Part shown: positions 43,045 to 52,726 of the stretch, piece after piece
How positions within the stretch are numbered: position 1 is the stretch's first letter
Layout of the letters: the number at the start of each line of letters is the position of its first letter
Assembly: GCA_028288305.1 (NCBI GenBank)
Contig: JAQBOA010000016.1
Coordinates: 1-64,000, forward strand
DNA: 64,000 nt
From: Mucilaginibacter sp.
GTDB lineage: Bacteria; Bacteroidota; Bacteroidia; Sphingobacteriales; Sphingobacteriaceae
Direction: 5' to 3'
Notes under the pieces: model-generated
Databases searched by the model: none
Told to the model about the DNA's origin: nothing
What the model saw: only the letters and a program-made list of their open reading frames with translations
Position numbers and translations under genes: made by a program

Positions 43045-45540
43045 TCACTGCCCAACCATAAAAACTGCATTGCTAAATAGCAGTTTACCATTTTCCCAAA
43101 AGCTGCGGAAAAGCGGGTCATCAACCATGTATACAACTGAGCCACGGCCAAGTGATTGAACGCCAAGGAGCAATCCGTCCTTAATTTTTTCCTTGCTTTT
43201 TTGTCCCACAAATCCTGAAACATAGGCGTCGTTTTTAACTGTACCAACATTCCAACCGCTTTCGCCCATAAAGTCATAAATATCATCACTTAATTTAAGA
43301 GTAAAATAATTCTTAGACAGTCCAAAGCCAAGCGGATGTGTGTTATCAAGGTTTATTTTATAAATAGCACCAGGAACGGTTGATCGTATTGCCTCAAGTT
43401 CTCGGTCTTGATATAAATTGATAGATGGCAGTTTATTTTTTGAATCGGTTTTGTCATCTTTTTTCTTAATAATAAAACCCTTTTTATCAACCAGCTCTGC
43501 GACGGCATTTTGAATAGCAATTAACTTTCCACCATCACGCACCCAGTTTTGTAATTTATCAGAAGGAAAATCATCGTAATTGCCGTTTGGAAATATCACC
43601 ACATCAAAATCACTTAATCTTGCTTTGTTCGCATCCTGGTATCTGACTAAGGTCACAGGATAGTTTATTTGCCGTTCAAAAAAATGCCATATTTCACCCA
43701 TTTCCTCTGCCGAAACAGCATCACCGGCAATAAGCATAACACGCGGTTGGTGTATAAATCTTATCGCTACCGATCCAAGGTCTGCGCCCTTTTCAACAAA
43801 ACCCGAAGTTAAACGGGTAACTTCAATGCCAACATCCGTTGCCGTCACAATAACTTCCTGATCAAAATCCGGACGGTCATTACCGGCTCTTGTGATAAGT
43901 AAAGATCCAGCCATAAACTTTTTACCGCCTTCTTCAAAGGACCTTTCCGAACATTTTACTTTTATTCCCTTTTTTAATAGCGCAGCTAAAAACTTCACAT
44001 CATTAATTGATTGCCAGTTGGATACATAGGCATATGCATGCTGATTAACAGGTGCTGCAGATTTTTCAATATTTAAATTTTCGGAAAGCGGCTTAAATGA
44101 TTCGGTTACACCATAAGTAATCAGCCCGTACGCATATGGCAATGACCATGCAGTAATATCATATGTATTTGAATCGGTAACAAAAGTTTTTGGTTCAAAT
44201 AATACATTTAAAAGCACCGATTTTGGCTGATAAGCATTAATAATAAGGTCATTGGAACCTGCCATATATTGTTCCATTTTACCCGTTATGTAATTATATC
44301 CATAAATGGCATTTTTTAACCCAAAACCGTATCGTATACCATTTCTGTCGAGCAATTTGGTCAATGTGGCTATTTTATCATTATTGTCATTTTTTATTAC
44401 ATAGGTTTTGTATTCGCCCGGAGGATTAGCTCTGCTGTTATCATAAAACATTTTAAATTCATTCAGCAACTTTTTTGCATAATCAGAAGCTGTTTCAAGG
44501 GTACTTATGCTGGTTGAATGGTGATGTGCTATACGATCAGCGAGTGTTAAAGTATCCCCGCTCCGGGTTACAATAGCCAGCCCGGCGCCAATTCCGCCTT
44601 GCTCGTAGGTCATGCCAATAGAGCCGTTATATATAGGATAAGTATCGCCGTATGACGGGTAAAGGAGATCATATTCCTGCTTAGTAAAATACAACCAGCC
44701 CCTTTGGTCGAAATACTTTGCGTTATTTTTACCTATAACGTTTTGAAAATCGTGCTGCCATTTAGTAATATCTTTATGAAAAGGCTCTGCAGCGGGAGCA
44801 AAATAATAAGGTGCATTATATCCCTGTTCGTGGTAATCAACATGTATTTGAGGCAGCCATTGATTAAACAAATCCATGCGGGCTTGTGTTTCCTTCTGTG
44901 TTTGCCATGCCCAGTCACGGTTAAGGTCAAAATAATAATGATTTGTTCTTCCTTCGGGCCAGGGTTCTGAGTGCTCCCGCGATGTTGGGTTTGCATCAGG
45001 AGTTACACCTTTTACCGAGTTATAAAAATTTATATAGCGCTCACGGCCATCAGGGTTTAAACAAGGGTCAATAATTACAACCATATTTTTTAACCAGGCT
45101 TTAGTATGGGTATTGGCTGGATCGACCATATCAAACAAAACTTGCATTGCCGCCTCACCCGAAGCCGGCTCATTGCCATGAACGTTGTAGCTTAACCAAA
45201 CTATTATCGGTGTGTTTGTAATGGCAGGGGTGGCAGCAGTTTCAATACCGGCAAGCCTCAAATTATTTTTACGGATTTCTTCGAGTCTCTCAATATTTTC
45301 ATCTGATGCTATAAACATGGCTACGAGTGGCCGACCCTCATTGGTGACGCCATAATGAACAAGCTTTACATTTTTTGATGCCTGTGCTATATACCTGAAA
45401 TATTCAACAACTCTGTAATGAGGTGTAAACCTGTCGCCTAATTTATAGCCTAAAAAAATTTGAGGCGACGATATTTCCTGCGAAAAAGCAGCAAAAAAAT
45501 AACCTAGCAAAAGGAACAGGAATAGTAACTTTTTTGACAT
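43045..45540 (-). CDS. M14-family zinc carboxypeptidase, secreted
   Basis: Large secreted metallopeptidase. A signal peptide (about 1-20, ending AFSQE) precedes the M14 catalytic domain (about 40-380) with the zinc motif NVHGNEPASGEAAM (HxxE), CLNPDGRERY, and the third histidine in IHVDYHEQGYNAPY. The C-terminal 400 residues include a glutamine-amidotransferase-like segment (VMLIAGDAVSAEEMGEIWHF; VVIFPNGNYDDFPSDKLQNW) and a final beta part. It has 831 residues. It probably degrades exogenous peptides. It is transcribed alone. Confidence 0.9.
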   Translation of the reverse strand: MSKKLLFLFLLLGYFFAAFSQEISSPQIFLGYKLGDRFTPHYRVVEYFRYIAQASKNVKLVHYGVTNEGRPLVAMFIASDENIERLEEIRKNNLRLAGIETAATPAITNTPIIVWLSYNVHGNEPASGEAAMQVLFDMVDPANTHTKAWLKNMVVIIDPCLNPDGRERYINFYNSVKGVTPDANPTSREHSEPWPEGRTNHYYFDLNRDWAWQTQKETQARMDLFNQWLPQIHVDYHEQGYNAPYYFAPAAEPFHKDITKWQHDFQNVIGKNNAKYFDQRGWLYFTKQEYDLLYPSYGDTYPIYNGSIGMTYEQGGIGAGLAIVTRSGDTLTLADRIAHHHSTSISTLETASDYAKKLLNEFKMFYDNSRANPPGEYKTYVIKNDNNDKIATLTKLLDRNGIRYGFGLKNAIYGYNYITGKMEQYMAGSNDLIINAYQPKSVLLNVLFEPKTFVTDSNTYDITAWSLPYAYGLITYGVTESFKPLSENLNIEKSAAPVNQHAYAYVSNWQSINDVKFLAALLKKGIKVKCSERSFEEGGKKFMAGSLLITRAGNDRPDFDQEVIVTATDVGIEVTRLTSGFVEKGADLGSVAIRFIHQPRVMLIAGDAVSAEEMGEIWHFFERQINYPVTLVRYQDANKARLSDFDVVIFPNGNYDDFPSDKLQNWVRDGGKLIAIQNAVAELVDKKGFIIKKKDDKTDSKNKLPSINLYQDRELEAIRSTVPGAIYKINLDNTHPLGFGLSKNYFTLKLSDDIYDFMGESGWNVGTVKNDAYVSGFVGQKSKEKIKDGLLLGVQSLGRGSVVYMVDDPLFRSFWENGKLLFSNAVFMVGQ

Positions 45541-45697
45541 GAGATTATTAAGTGATTGCTAATTTAGATAAAATTTTTAATGTGCTTGTATAATTGTCTG
45601 AACCGTTGATTTAAAGAATGATTATTAGATTTCACTGATTTTAATAAATCTATCATGCAAATTTGTAAATTCTGTTTTATTCCGGCTCTTAGGTAAT

Positions 45698-45768
45698 CTA
45701 AAAATTCCGCACATTTGCACGTCAGCACATTTGCACATTCGTAAATTTGCATATCTTCACATCTGCAT
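45698..45768. repeat. CGCACATTTGCAC word repeat
   Basis: Four or five tandem degenerate units (CCGCACATTTGCACGTCAGC, ACATTTGCACATTCG, ATATCTTCACATCTGCAT) lie just before recQ; a weak opposite arm is at 45655-45675. Same word family as at 5733-7667. Confidence 0.65.
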
Positions 45769-45774
45769 CAAAAC

Positions 45775-47937
45775 ATGGAACCTGTACAGGCATTGCAAAA
45801 ATATTTCGGATACAGTGCCTTCAGATACCAGCAGGAGGCCATTATTCAGCACGTTTTAAATAAAAAAGATGTGCTTACTTTAATGCCAACCGGCGGTGGT
45901 AAATCATTATGTTACCAGTTGCCTGCAGTATTACTGGACGGCCTAACTATAGTTATCTCTCCATTAATTGCGCTGATGAAGGACCAGGTGGATAGCCTTA
46001 ATGTGAATGGTATTCCTGCTGCCTTTTATAATTCGAGCCAAACACCTGATGAACAAATACAATTAACAACTAAGCTCCGGAACAACCAGATCAAGTTGCT
46101 ATACCTGGCACCAGAACGTTTGTTTGGAAATGAAAGCAAACTGATTACCTTTTTAAAATCGTTGCCTGTTTCGCTGATAGCTATTGATGAGGCGCATTGC
46201 ATATCGCATTGGGGACACGATTTCAGGCCTGAATACCTGGCATTAGCAGGGTTAAAAAATGAATTTCCGGCTATCCCGGTTATAGCCCTTACAGCAACTG
46301 CTGATAAGCTTACAAAGAAAGATATACTGGAGAAATTAAATCTTAAGGATCCGGAAATATTTATTTCGTCATTCAACAGGGCTAATATTACTTACCGGGT
46401 TGTACCTAAAAAAAACAGTTTTAACCAGCTGCTTGCTTTTTTGGATGAGCGGAAGGATGATTCGGGTATTATTTATTGCCTTTCCCGTAAATCAACTGAG
46501 GCACTTGCAGCAGATTTGAAAGCGGAAGGTTTTTTAGCCGAGGCCTACCATGCTGGTTTGGATAATGCAGTTAAAGCGCGTACCCAAGAGGCTTTTTTAC
46601 GGGATGATGTAAAGATCATTGTAGCTACCATAGCTTTTGGTATGGGCATCAATAAATCAAATGTGCGTTATGTGGTGCATGTGGATATGCCAAAAAACAT
46701 TGAAGGTTATTACCAGGAGACAGGACGGGCAGGAAGAGACGGACTACCATCTGACGCCATGCTGCTTTACTCACCCGGAGATGCTATTAAGCTAAAGCAG
46801 TTTGCCATGATTGACGACAACCCGGAGCAAAGCCGTATTATGCTGAACAAGCTGAACGACATGGTGAAATATTGCCAGTTGCAAGCCTGCCGGAGACAGT
46901 TTTTATTAAAATATTTTGAAGAAGATTTTCCGCCCGATTGTAACTCCTGCGATATTTGTTTAACAGAGTTTAAGAAATTCGATGGTACTTTAATTGCTCA
47001 GAAGGCGTTATCGGCAGTTACCAGGTTAAAAGAACGCTTTGGAACCAACTATGTAATTGATTTTTTACGCGGATCAAGAAGTGAAAAAATAAGGGAAGAA
47101 CATAAACAGCTAAAAACCTATGGAATTGGCGCTGATATCGCTAAGAACGATTGGTCACGATATATCCGTGAATTAATTACTATGGGATATTTGGAGGTTA
47201 CCGATGATGCTTTCCCGGTTTTAAAATTAACATCCACAAGTGAAGCGATACTTAAAGGGCAACAAAAAGTAGAATTTATTGAATCACAAACAACTGAAGA
47301 GCATAAACCTACCGAAGCATTACCATACGAAGCAGATTTATTAGCTGAAATTAAAAATATAAGACGCGATATTGCCCTGCACGAAAATGTACCTGCATAT
47401 ATAATACTTTCGGATGCTACTTTATTGGAAATTGCAACCTATTTGCCGCAAACACTGGATGAATTACGTTTAATATCCGGTTTTGGTGATATAAAGTTAG
47501 CCAGATACGGAAGGGAGTTTTTATTGCCTGTAAAAAGTTATTGCGAAAAAAACAAGCTGTCTTCTAAAATAAAGCTTAAAGCATCCAAACGAGAAAGGAA
47601 AGCTAGAACGGAAAATTCAACAAATGGAGTCCGGTCTTCCAGCACGGCATTCGATAGTTTTACATTGTATAAATCAGGCAAAACAATTGCAGAAATAGCT
47701 AACGAAAGAAACCTGGCGGCTTCTACTATTGAAGGTCATTTAAGCTTCTATATTTATACGGGAGCAATAGATGTGCTGGAAATGGTAAATGAAGAAAAGA
47801 AACTTTTAATAAAAGATGCGATTGAAAGCTATGGTGCTGAAAAATTAGCTCCGTTAAAAGAAATATTAGGCGAAGGGTATAGCTATGGTGAAATCAGAGC
47901 TGTAATAGCGTGGATGAGAAAGATGGGAACGATATAA
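45775..47937 (+). CDS. recQ: ATP-dependent DNA helicase RecQ
   Basis: 3'-5' helicase in recombination repair. Motif I is MPTGGGKSLCYQLPA (K43), motif II IDEAHCISHWGHDFRPEY (D138), motif VI GYYQETGRAGRDG. The RQC zinc cluster is CQLQACRRQF followed by CNSCDIC. An HRDC domain (about 525-590) and a C-terminal helix-turn-helix-like segment (YKSGKTIAEIANERNLAAST, about 640-700) complete 720 residues, the longer form typical of this phylum. Confidence 0.96.
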   Translation: MEPVQALQKYFGYSAFRYQQEAIIQHVLNKKDVLTLMPTGGGKSLCYQLPAVLLDGLTIVISPLIALMKDQVDSLNVNGIPAAFYNSSQTPDEQIQLTTKLRNNQIKLLYLAPERLFGNESKLITFLKSLPVSLIAIDEAHCISHWGHDFRPEYLALAGLKNEFPAIPVIALTATADKLTKKDILEKLNLKDPEIFISSFNRANITYRVVPKKNSFNQLLAFLDERKDDSGIIYCLSRKSTEALAADLKAEGFLAEAYHAGLDNAVKARTQEAFLRDDVKIIVATIAFGMGINKSNVRYVVHVDMPKNIEGYYQETGRAGRDGLPSDAMLLYSPGDAIKLKQFAMIDDNPEQSRIMLNKLNDMVKYCQLQACRRQFLLKYFEEDFPPDCNSCDICLTEFKKFDGTLIAQKALSAVTRLKERFGTNYVIDFLRGSRSEKIREEHKQLKTYGIGADIAKNDWSRYIRELITMGYLEVTDDAFPVLKLTSTSEAILKGQQKVEFIESQTTEEHKPTEALPYEADLLAEIKNIRRDIALHENVPAYIILSDATLLEIATYLPQTLDELRLISGFGDIKLARYGREFLLPVKSYCEKNKLSSKIKLKASKRERKARTENSTNGVRSSSTAFDSFTLYKSGKTIAEIANERNLAASTIEGHLSFYIYTGAIDVLEMVNEEKKLLIKDAIESYGAEKLAPLKEILGEGYSYGEIRAVIAWMRKMGTI

Positions 47938-47960
47938 AAATGCTCAGAAACTATTTAAAA

Positions 47961-48054
47961 TTGTCATTGCGAAACGAGGAACGAGTAAAGCAATCGCGAA
48001 CTTTGCAAATGATTATGCATAGTCCGCGATTGCTTCGTATCGCGCAATGCAAAA
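47961..48054. repeat. GTCATTGCGA...GCAATCGCGAA dispersed palindromic element
   Basis: Begins TTGTCATTGCG and ends CGCGCAATGCAAAA, with inverted CAATCGCG/CGCGATTG inside. It shares an identical 17-mer, CAATCGCGAACTTTGCA, with the element at 59277. It lies between recQ and murF. Confidence 0.75.
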
Positions 48055-48081
48055 AGTTAAATTGGTTTATCAAATGATAAA

Positions 48082-49431
48082 ATGACTACAGAACAACTTT
48101 ACAAACTTTTTCTTCAGCATCCGCTTATTAGTACCGACACAAGGAAAATAAGTGCCGGCAGACTGTTTTTTGCTTTAAAGGGAGATAAATTTGATGCGAA
48201 TACCTTTGCTGAGCAGGCCATAAAAGCAGGGGCTGCTTACTCCATAATTGATAATCCGGCCTACCAGCTTAACGAAAAATATATTTTAGTTGATGATGTG
48301 CTGACTGCTTTACAGGATCTGGCGCATTACCATCGCCGGCAATTAACTATCCCCGTTATTGGCATTACAGGTACAAACGGTAAAACAACTACCAAAGAGC
48401 TGATCTATTCTGTTTTATCACAACATTATAAAACACTGGCTACACAAGGTAACCTGAATAATCATATAGGCGTACCGCTAACTATTTTAACTATCGATAA
48501 TTCACACAAAATGGCGGTGATTGAAATGGGGGCCAATCACCAAAAAGAAATTGAATTTCTTTGCACCATTGCACAACCTACCCATGGCCTTATTACCAAC
48601 GTAGGAAAAGCGCATTTAGAAGGTTTTGGCGGTGTGGAGGGGGTAAAAAAGGGCAAAGGCGAGTTATATGATTATTTGAAAAAGTCAGGAAGTCCGAGCT
48701 CTGGCGGAGTTGTTTTTATAAACAAAGACAGCGTTGTTTTAATGGAGATGCTGCAAGCAAGGAATTTAAAAAGCGCTATATTTTATGGTAAAGATGACGA
48801 CAGCAATTTAGTAAGCGGTAAATTAATTGATAATTCACCCCTTTTAACATTGCAATGGACAAACAATGAAACAGGCAACAGTCACCAGGTAAAGACTCAG
48901 CTTACCGGAGCTTATAATTTAGATAATATACTGGCGGCAATATGTATAGGCGTTTATTTTGAATTAACCGATGAAGGGATAAATGCAGGTGTTGAAGGCT
49001 ATCAGCCCAAAAACAACCGCTCGCAAATTGTGCAGACGGAAACTAACACACTTATTTGCGATTATTATAATGCCAATCCCAGCAGCATGTTTGTAGCTAT
49101 TGAAAACATGGACAAAATTAGTGCAAAACGGAAAGTATTGATTTTAGGAGATATGTTTGAAATGGGTGAAGAAGCTGCAATTGAACATGAGGCGGTTATT
49201 AAAAAAGCATTGGAAACACCGGTTGATGAAAGGATATTTATTGGGAAAGAATTTTTTGAAGCGGAGATGACCATGGACTATGGACCATGGACCATGGACA
49301 AAAAACCTACCTTTTATAAAACAGCGGAGGATGCAATTGCCGGCTTAAAAGCAAATCCCATTAAAAATTCAACTATACTTATAAAGGGTTCCAGGGGTAT
49401 GGCTTTGGAGAGGCTGGTGGAGTTGTTTTGA
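48082..49431 (+). CDS. murF: UDP-MurNAc-tripeptide:D-Ala-D-Ala ligase
   Basis: Final cytoplasmic step of the peptidoglycan precursor. The P-loop is GITGTNGKTTTKEL (K101); VIEMGANHQKEIEFL and NNRSQIVQTETNTLICDYYN are family blocks, and LILGDMFEMGEEA (shown as ILGDMFEMG) starts the C-terminal domain. It has 449 residues. Residues about 396-408 (EMTMDYGPWTMDKK) are encoded by the CCATGGACTATGG word repeat, which looks like an in-frame insertion in the last domain, perhaps in a surface loop. The methyltransferase starts 10 bp later. Confidence 0.94.
   Translation: MTTEQLYKLFLQHPLISTDTRKISAGRLFFALKGDKFDANTFAEQAIKAGAAYSIIDNPAYQLNEKYILVDDVLTALQDLAHYHRRQLTIPVIGITGTNGKTTTKELIYSVLSQHYKTLATQGNLNNHIGVPLTILTIDNSHKMAVIEMGANHQKEIEFLCTIAQPTHGLITNVGKAHLEGFGGVEGVKKGKGELYDYLKKSGSPSSGGVVFINKDSVVLMEMLQARNLKSAIFYGKDDDSNLVSGKLIDNSPLLTLQWTNNETGNSHQVKTQLTGAYNLDNILAAICIGVYFELTDEGINAGVEGYQPKNNRSQIVQTETNTLICDYYNANPSSMFVAIENMDKISAKRKVLILGDMFEMGEEAAIEHEAVIKKALETPVDERIFIGKEFFEAEMTMDYGPWTMDKKPTFYKTAEDAIAGLKANPIKNSTILIKGSRGMALERLVELF
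49267..49300. repeat. ACCATGGACTATGG word repeat inside murF
   Basis: ATGACCATGGACTATGGACC then ATGGACCATGGACA: four degenerate units of an 8-9-bp word, in frame. Fourteen bases are identical to the intergenic repeat at 27011-27024. Confidence 0.8.
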
Positions 49432-49441
49432 TTTATCAAAT

Positions 49442-50167
49442 ATGACAGCAAAAGAGCATTATGACCGCCATCTTGGCAATTTCTATTCATGGATGGCTGG
49501 CGATTTTGACGAAAAGCAAAAAGAGCATCAGCAATTTTTAATAGAACATCAAATAAAGCCATTCTCAACACAATTTGCTATTGATCTTGGTGCCGGGCAT
49601 GGCATTCAAAGTGTTTCACTTGCCAAACTTGGTTTTAAAGTGAAAGCCATTGATTTTAACAAGCAATTATTAACAGAGCTAAAGCTTAATAGTAAAGGTT
49701 TTGATATTGATGTGATTGAAGATGATATCCGTTTGTTTAATAAACATATAGATACAACGCCCGAACTAATTATTTGCTGGGGCGATACAATCACACATCT
49801 AAACAGTGAAACAGAAACTGAACAATTGCTGATTGATTGCTGTGAAGCGTTAACCGAAAATGGAAAGTTAATAATTTCATTCAGAGATTATTCAAATGAA
49901 CTGATTGGTGATAACAGGTTTATCCCCGTAAAAAGCGATGAAAATAAAATACTAACTTGTTTACTGGAATATTTTCCTGAGCATGTAAGAGTAACTGATC
50001 TGTTTTACGAAAAAGAAGAATCCGGATGGAAGCAAAAGGTGAGTTCCTATAACAAAATACGCATTTCAGTATCTTCAATTAGAAATATCCTTTTAAAGAA
50101 TGGAATGAAAATTATTTTCGATGACCTGGTGAATCGGTTAAATACAATTATTGCAACAAAAGGATAA
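49442..50167 (+). CDS. class I SAM-dependent methyltransferase
   Basis: Rossmann-like methyltransferase: motif I IDLGAGHGIQSVSLAKLG (about residues 43-60), motif II acidic end KAIDFN, and a DDIRLFN block; later CWGDTITHL takes the place of motif IV. It has 241 residues. It probably shares the murF transcript (10-bp gap), though nothing ties it to cell-wall synthesis. The substrate is unknown. Confidence 0.82.
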   Translation: MTAKEHYDRHLGNFYSWMAGDFDEKQKEHQQFLIEHQIKPFSTQFAIDLGAGHGIQSVSLAKLGFKVKAIDFNKQLLTELKLNSKGFDIDVIEDDIRLFNKHIDTTPELIICWGDTITHLNSETETEQLLIDCCEALTENGKLIISFRDYSNELIGDNRFIPVKSDENKILTCLLEYFPEHVRVTDLFYEKEESGWKQKVSSYNKIRISVSSIRNILLKNGMKIIFDDLVNRLNTIIATKG

Positions 50168-50204
50168 GTCAAATCCGAAATTGAACATTCGAAATCCGAA
50201 ATTT
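50168..50204. repeat. CGAAATCCGAAATTT word repeat
   Basis: Short tandem words AAATCCGAAATTGAACATTC and GAAATCCGAAATTTTT lie between convergent genes. Only one arm is visible. Confidence 0.55.
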
Positions 50205-50426
50205 TTAAGAATTGTAGGTTGCTTTTATTTCCTTCATTATTGATTCATGAGAACTTACACGCCCATTTTTAATATCGTCAAGATTTTCCTGGATGGCATG
50301 TTTAAGATCTAAATCATTCTGAAGCTCAAACAATGCATTCTGAAGTCTTGTCCTTTCGCTATTATCTAAGCTTTGAAGGGATGCAATAATATCCTCAACA
50401 CTTAATTTTATTTTATCTGTTTGCAT
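50205..50426 (-). CDS. small antitoxin-like protein
   Basis: 73-residue, mostly helical acidic protein. The C-terminal part (IQENLDDIKNGRVSSHESIM) resembles the addiction-module antitoxin pattern with GRV-SHE before a final helix. No RelE/ParE-type toxin gene is adjacent on either side, so it is either an orphan antitoxin or a housekeeping regulator. It is transcribed alone and converges on the methyltransferase gene. Confidence 0.6.
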   Translation of the reverse strand: MQTDKIKLSVEDIIASLQSLDNSERTRLQNALFELQNDLDLKHAIQENLDDIKNGRVSSHESIMKEIKATYNS

Positions 50427-50562
50427 AGCCGAACTTACAACTTTATTTTGGTTAAAAAAGATAATAAAACGTTAAAATTTTGTGAAATTTATAAAAAACA
50501 CAAAGACTAAATCGTTCCTGATAAATTATTAAAACTATTTGCAAAAAAAGATAAGTCCTATA

Positions 50563-51348
50563 CTAATTAGCATCATATTCAGATTTTACAATCCCATTTT
50601 TTTCACTTATCTCTTTCAGCTTATTTTTGTAATATATGGAGAGCTCTCTTTTGTGTTGCTGTTCATTTAGTTGATACGATAAAAAATAAAAGTCAAACAC
50701 CGGCTGATAATGTAAATTTCTAAAACTAATTAACTGCAGAGATTCTTTTTGGAGCGATTCGGCCAAGGTAAAATTTTTCGCCTCACAATATAAACGTATT
50801 AGCAGGTTATTAATAGTTATTATTCTACTAGTGTCTCTTTTGGTCTTCCAATAACTCAGTGCATAATTTGCATAAATGAATGATGAATCCAGGTTATGTT
50901 GAAAATCATAAACTTTCGCCAAATCAAATTGCGAAACAGCAACACCCCATTCCACATTTTTTAATTTAAATAAGTTTATAGCTGAAAATATTTCCCCTTT
51001 AGCAACGCTAAAATCGCTTAAATGACCCAATAAATATCCTTTATACTTTCTGTTATTGGCTTCATTTATCGTATCGCCCAAAGCTATCCATATGTTTAAA
51101 GCCGCGTTAATTTCTTTTAACGACCCTTGATAATCGTGAAATTTTTCCTCCAGTATAAATCCTTTATTTTGAATTTTATAGGTTAAGTTTTTTATTTCCT
51201 TTTTTTCAGTTTCAGTTATTGTTTTATTCTCAAACTTAGTTAATAAAAAGTTAACCTTTTTATCCATCGCAGAGTCAGGTTGTTCCTGCGCAAAAGAGGA
51301 TAACGAAAAGAGGAGTTGAAAAAATACGATTGTAAGTAAGGTTTTCAT
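50563..51348 (-). CDS. secreted helical (TPR-like) protein
   Basis: Unrecognised family. Signal peptide MKTLLTIVFFQLLFSLSSFA is followed by about 240 residues of predicted helices with a tetratricopeptide-like rhythm (SLKEINAALNIWIALGDTIN, WGVAVSQFDLAKVYDFQ, SFIYANYALSYWKTKRD). There is no histidine-kinase or helix-turn-helix part, although such TPR arrays often form the sensor half of Bacteroidota regulators. It has 261 residues and could be a truncated regulator remnant. It is transcribed alone. Confidence 0.6.
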   Translation of the reverse strand: MKTLLTIVFFQLLFSLSSFAQEQPDSAMDKKVNFLLTKFENKTITETEKKEIKNLTYKIQNKGFILEEKFHDYQGSLKEINAALNIWIALGDTINEANNRKYKGYLLGHLSDFSVAKGEIFSAINLFKLKNVEWGVAVSQFDLAKVYDFQHNLDSSFIYANYALSYWKTKRDTSRIITINNLLIRLYCEAKNFTLAESLQKESLQLISFRNLHYQPVFDFYFLSYQLNEQQHKRELSIYYKNKLKEISEKNGIVKSEYDAN

Positions 51349-51378
51349 GTAGAAATTCTTAATAAGATACGCAAGACA

Positions 51379-52545
51379 TTAACTATTTAACACAAGCTCT
51401 GCCACTTCCTTACCTACCAAACTACTCATTGCCACACCCATTCCATTACATCTCACAGCACAAAAAATGTTTGGTTCAACTTGTTTAACAATGGGGCTTA
51501 TATCTTCGCCAAAACCCATTATACCGCTCCACCAAAGGTCGATTTCGAAATTTTGACCGGGTAATATCACTTCCCTTAAATAACTGATGAGTTTGTTTTT
51601 TACCAATTCAGTTTGACCAAACTCCCATGTTTCTTCGGCAGCGAAATCAAGGTTGCGGCCACCACCAAACAAAACCCTGTTATCAATATTGCGGAAATAA
51701 TAATAACCATCATTAAAATGATAGGTACCTTTTAATTTTAAGCCAGGAATAGGCTTAGTTACCAACACCTGCCCCCGGCCGGGTATAACTTTAAGTTCTG
51801 GAAATAACTGGCTTGCAAAAGCATTAGTGGCTAATATTACTTTACTGGTTTTAAAATTACCTTGAGATGTTAAAAGGTTAATGTGGTCCTTTTCATGTTC
51901 GATCTTTTGAATTTTGCACCCGTTTAAAACCAAAACGTCCAGGTTGTATACTTTATTTAATAAAGTCCGCATCATTTTGCCGGTATGTATCTGTCCTTCA
52001 AAAGGATTATAGATCATCCGCCTAACATTATTGAATCCAAATGCTGCTATTTTGTCATTAGCTGCTGAATAAATGTCGTGTGTTCCAATAACTTTCTGCA
52101 ATAATGTATTCAGTTTATCCAGCTCAGCTAAACAATTTTCAGCTTTGTGTGCCTCATCGTTCATAAACAACTCGTAACCCCCATATTGATAGTAATCAAT
52201 ATTCGAATCGCCTAAATTTTGCCTTAGCTGCTGAAGTCCGCGCCATTTATAATCAACCATCCGCAAAACTTCTTCCTCTGTTGAGTGCTTTAAAGCAGCA
52301 ATTTGCTCTGAGGCGGTACCAAAACAAGCAAACCCAGCATTTTTTGTACTTGCGCCCGTGGGCAAAAAGCCGCGCTCCAATACCAACACTTTTAAAGCAG
52401 GCTGCCGTTGTTTTAAGTAAAGTGCAGCGCTTAATCCTACCAGCCCACTGCCGATAATAATTACATCGGCATTTTCAATAAATGCGGTCCGTTCCCAATA
52501 TGAAAATGTATGTTTCAAACTCAAAAATAAAAATTCAAAATTCAA
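51379..52545 (-). CDS. DadA/glycine-oxidase-like FAD oxidoreductase
   Basis: FAD-dependent amine or amino-acid oxidase-like protein. The dinucleotide fold is ADVIIIGSGLVGLSAALYL (about 26-44) followed by VLERGFLPTGASTKNAGFAC. The C-terminal half ends with IMGFGEDISPIVKQVEPNIF and a CNGMGVAMSSLVG FAD-binding block. It has 388 residues. The frame opens at TTG 52545, but the first nine codons come from a TTGAATTTTGAATTTTT word repeat; TTG 52518 (LKHTFSYWERTAF) is an equally good start. The substrate is unknown. Confidence 0.82.
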   Translation of the reverse strand: MNFEFLFLSLKHTFSYWERTAFIENADVIIIGSGLVGLSAALYLKQRQPALKVLVLERGFLPTGASTKNAGFACFGTASEQIAALKHSTEEEVLRMVDYKWRGLQQLRQNLGDSNIDYYQYGGYELFMNDEAHKAENCLAELDKLNTLLQKVIGTHDIYSAANDKIAAFGFNNVRRMIYNPFEGQIHTGKMMRTLLNKVYNLDVLVLNGCKIQKIEHEKDHINLLTSQGNFKTSKVILATNAFASQLFPELKVIPGRGQVLVTKPIPGLKLKGTYHFNDGYYYFRNIDNRVLFGGGRNLDFAAEETWEFGQTELVKNKLISYLREVILPGQNFEIDLWWSGIMGFGEDISPIVKQVEPNIFCAVRCNGMGVAMSSLVGKEVAELVLNS

Positions 52546-52726
52546 AAATGATTTTGTTCATTTTTAACATTATATCCAAAAACATTCCTATGGAATAATT
52601 TTTGCTATAAGTTAATATCTGTAGTTACAAATTAAAATACTTTCTTTTTATCGCTTCTATTTTAACTCAATTGTTTGGACTTGAGGTTTTAAACTGTCAA
52701 AAATTATTAATCAAAAAAATACACAA

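Noticed and set aside
50205..50562. Complete toxin-antitoxin pair
   Set aside because: No toxin reading frame lies on either side of the antitoxin-like gene; the adjacent sequence is repeat or another operon.
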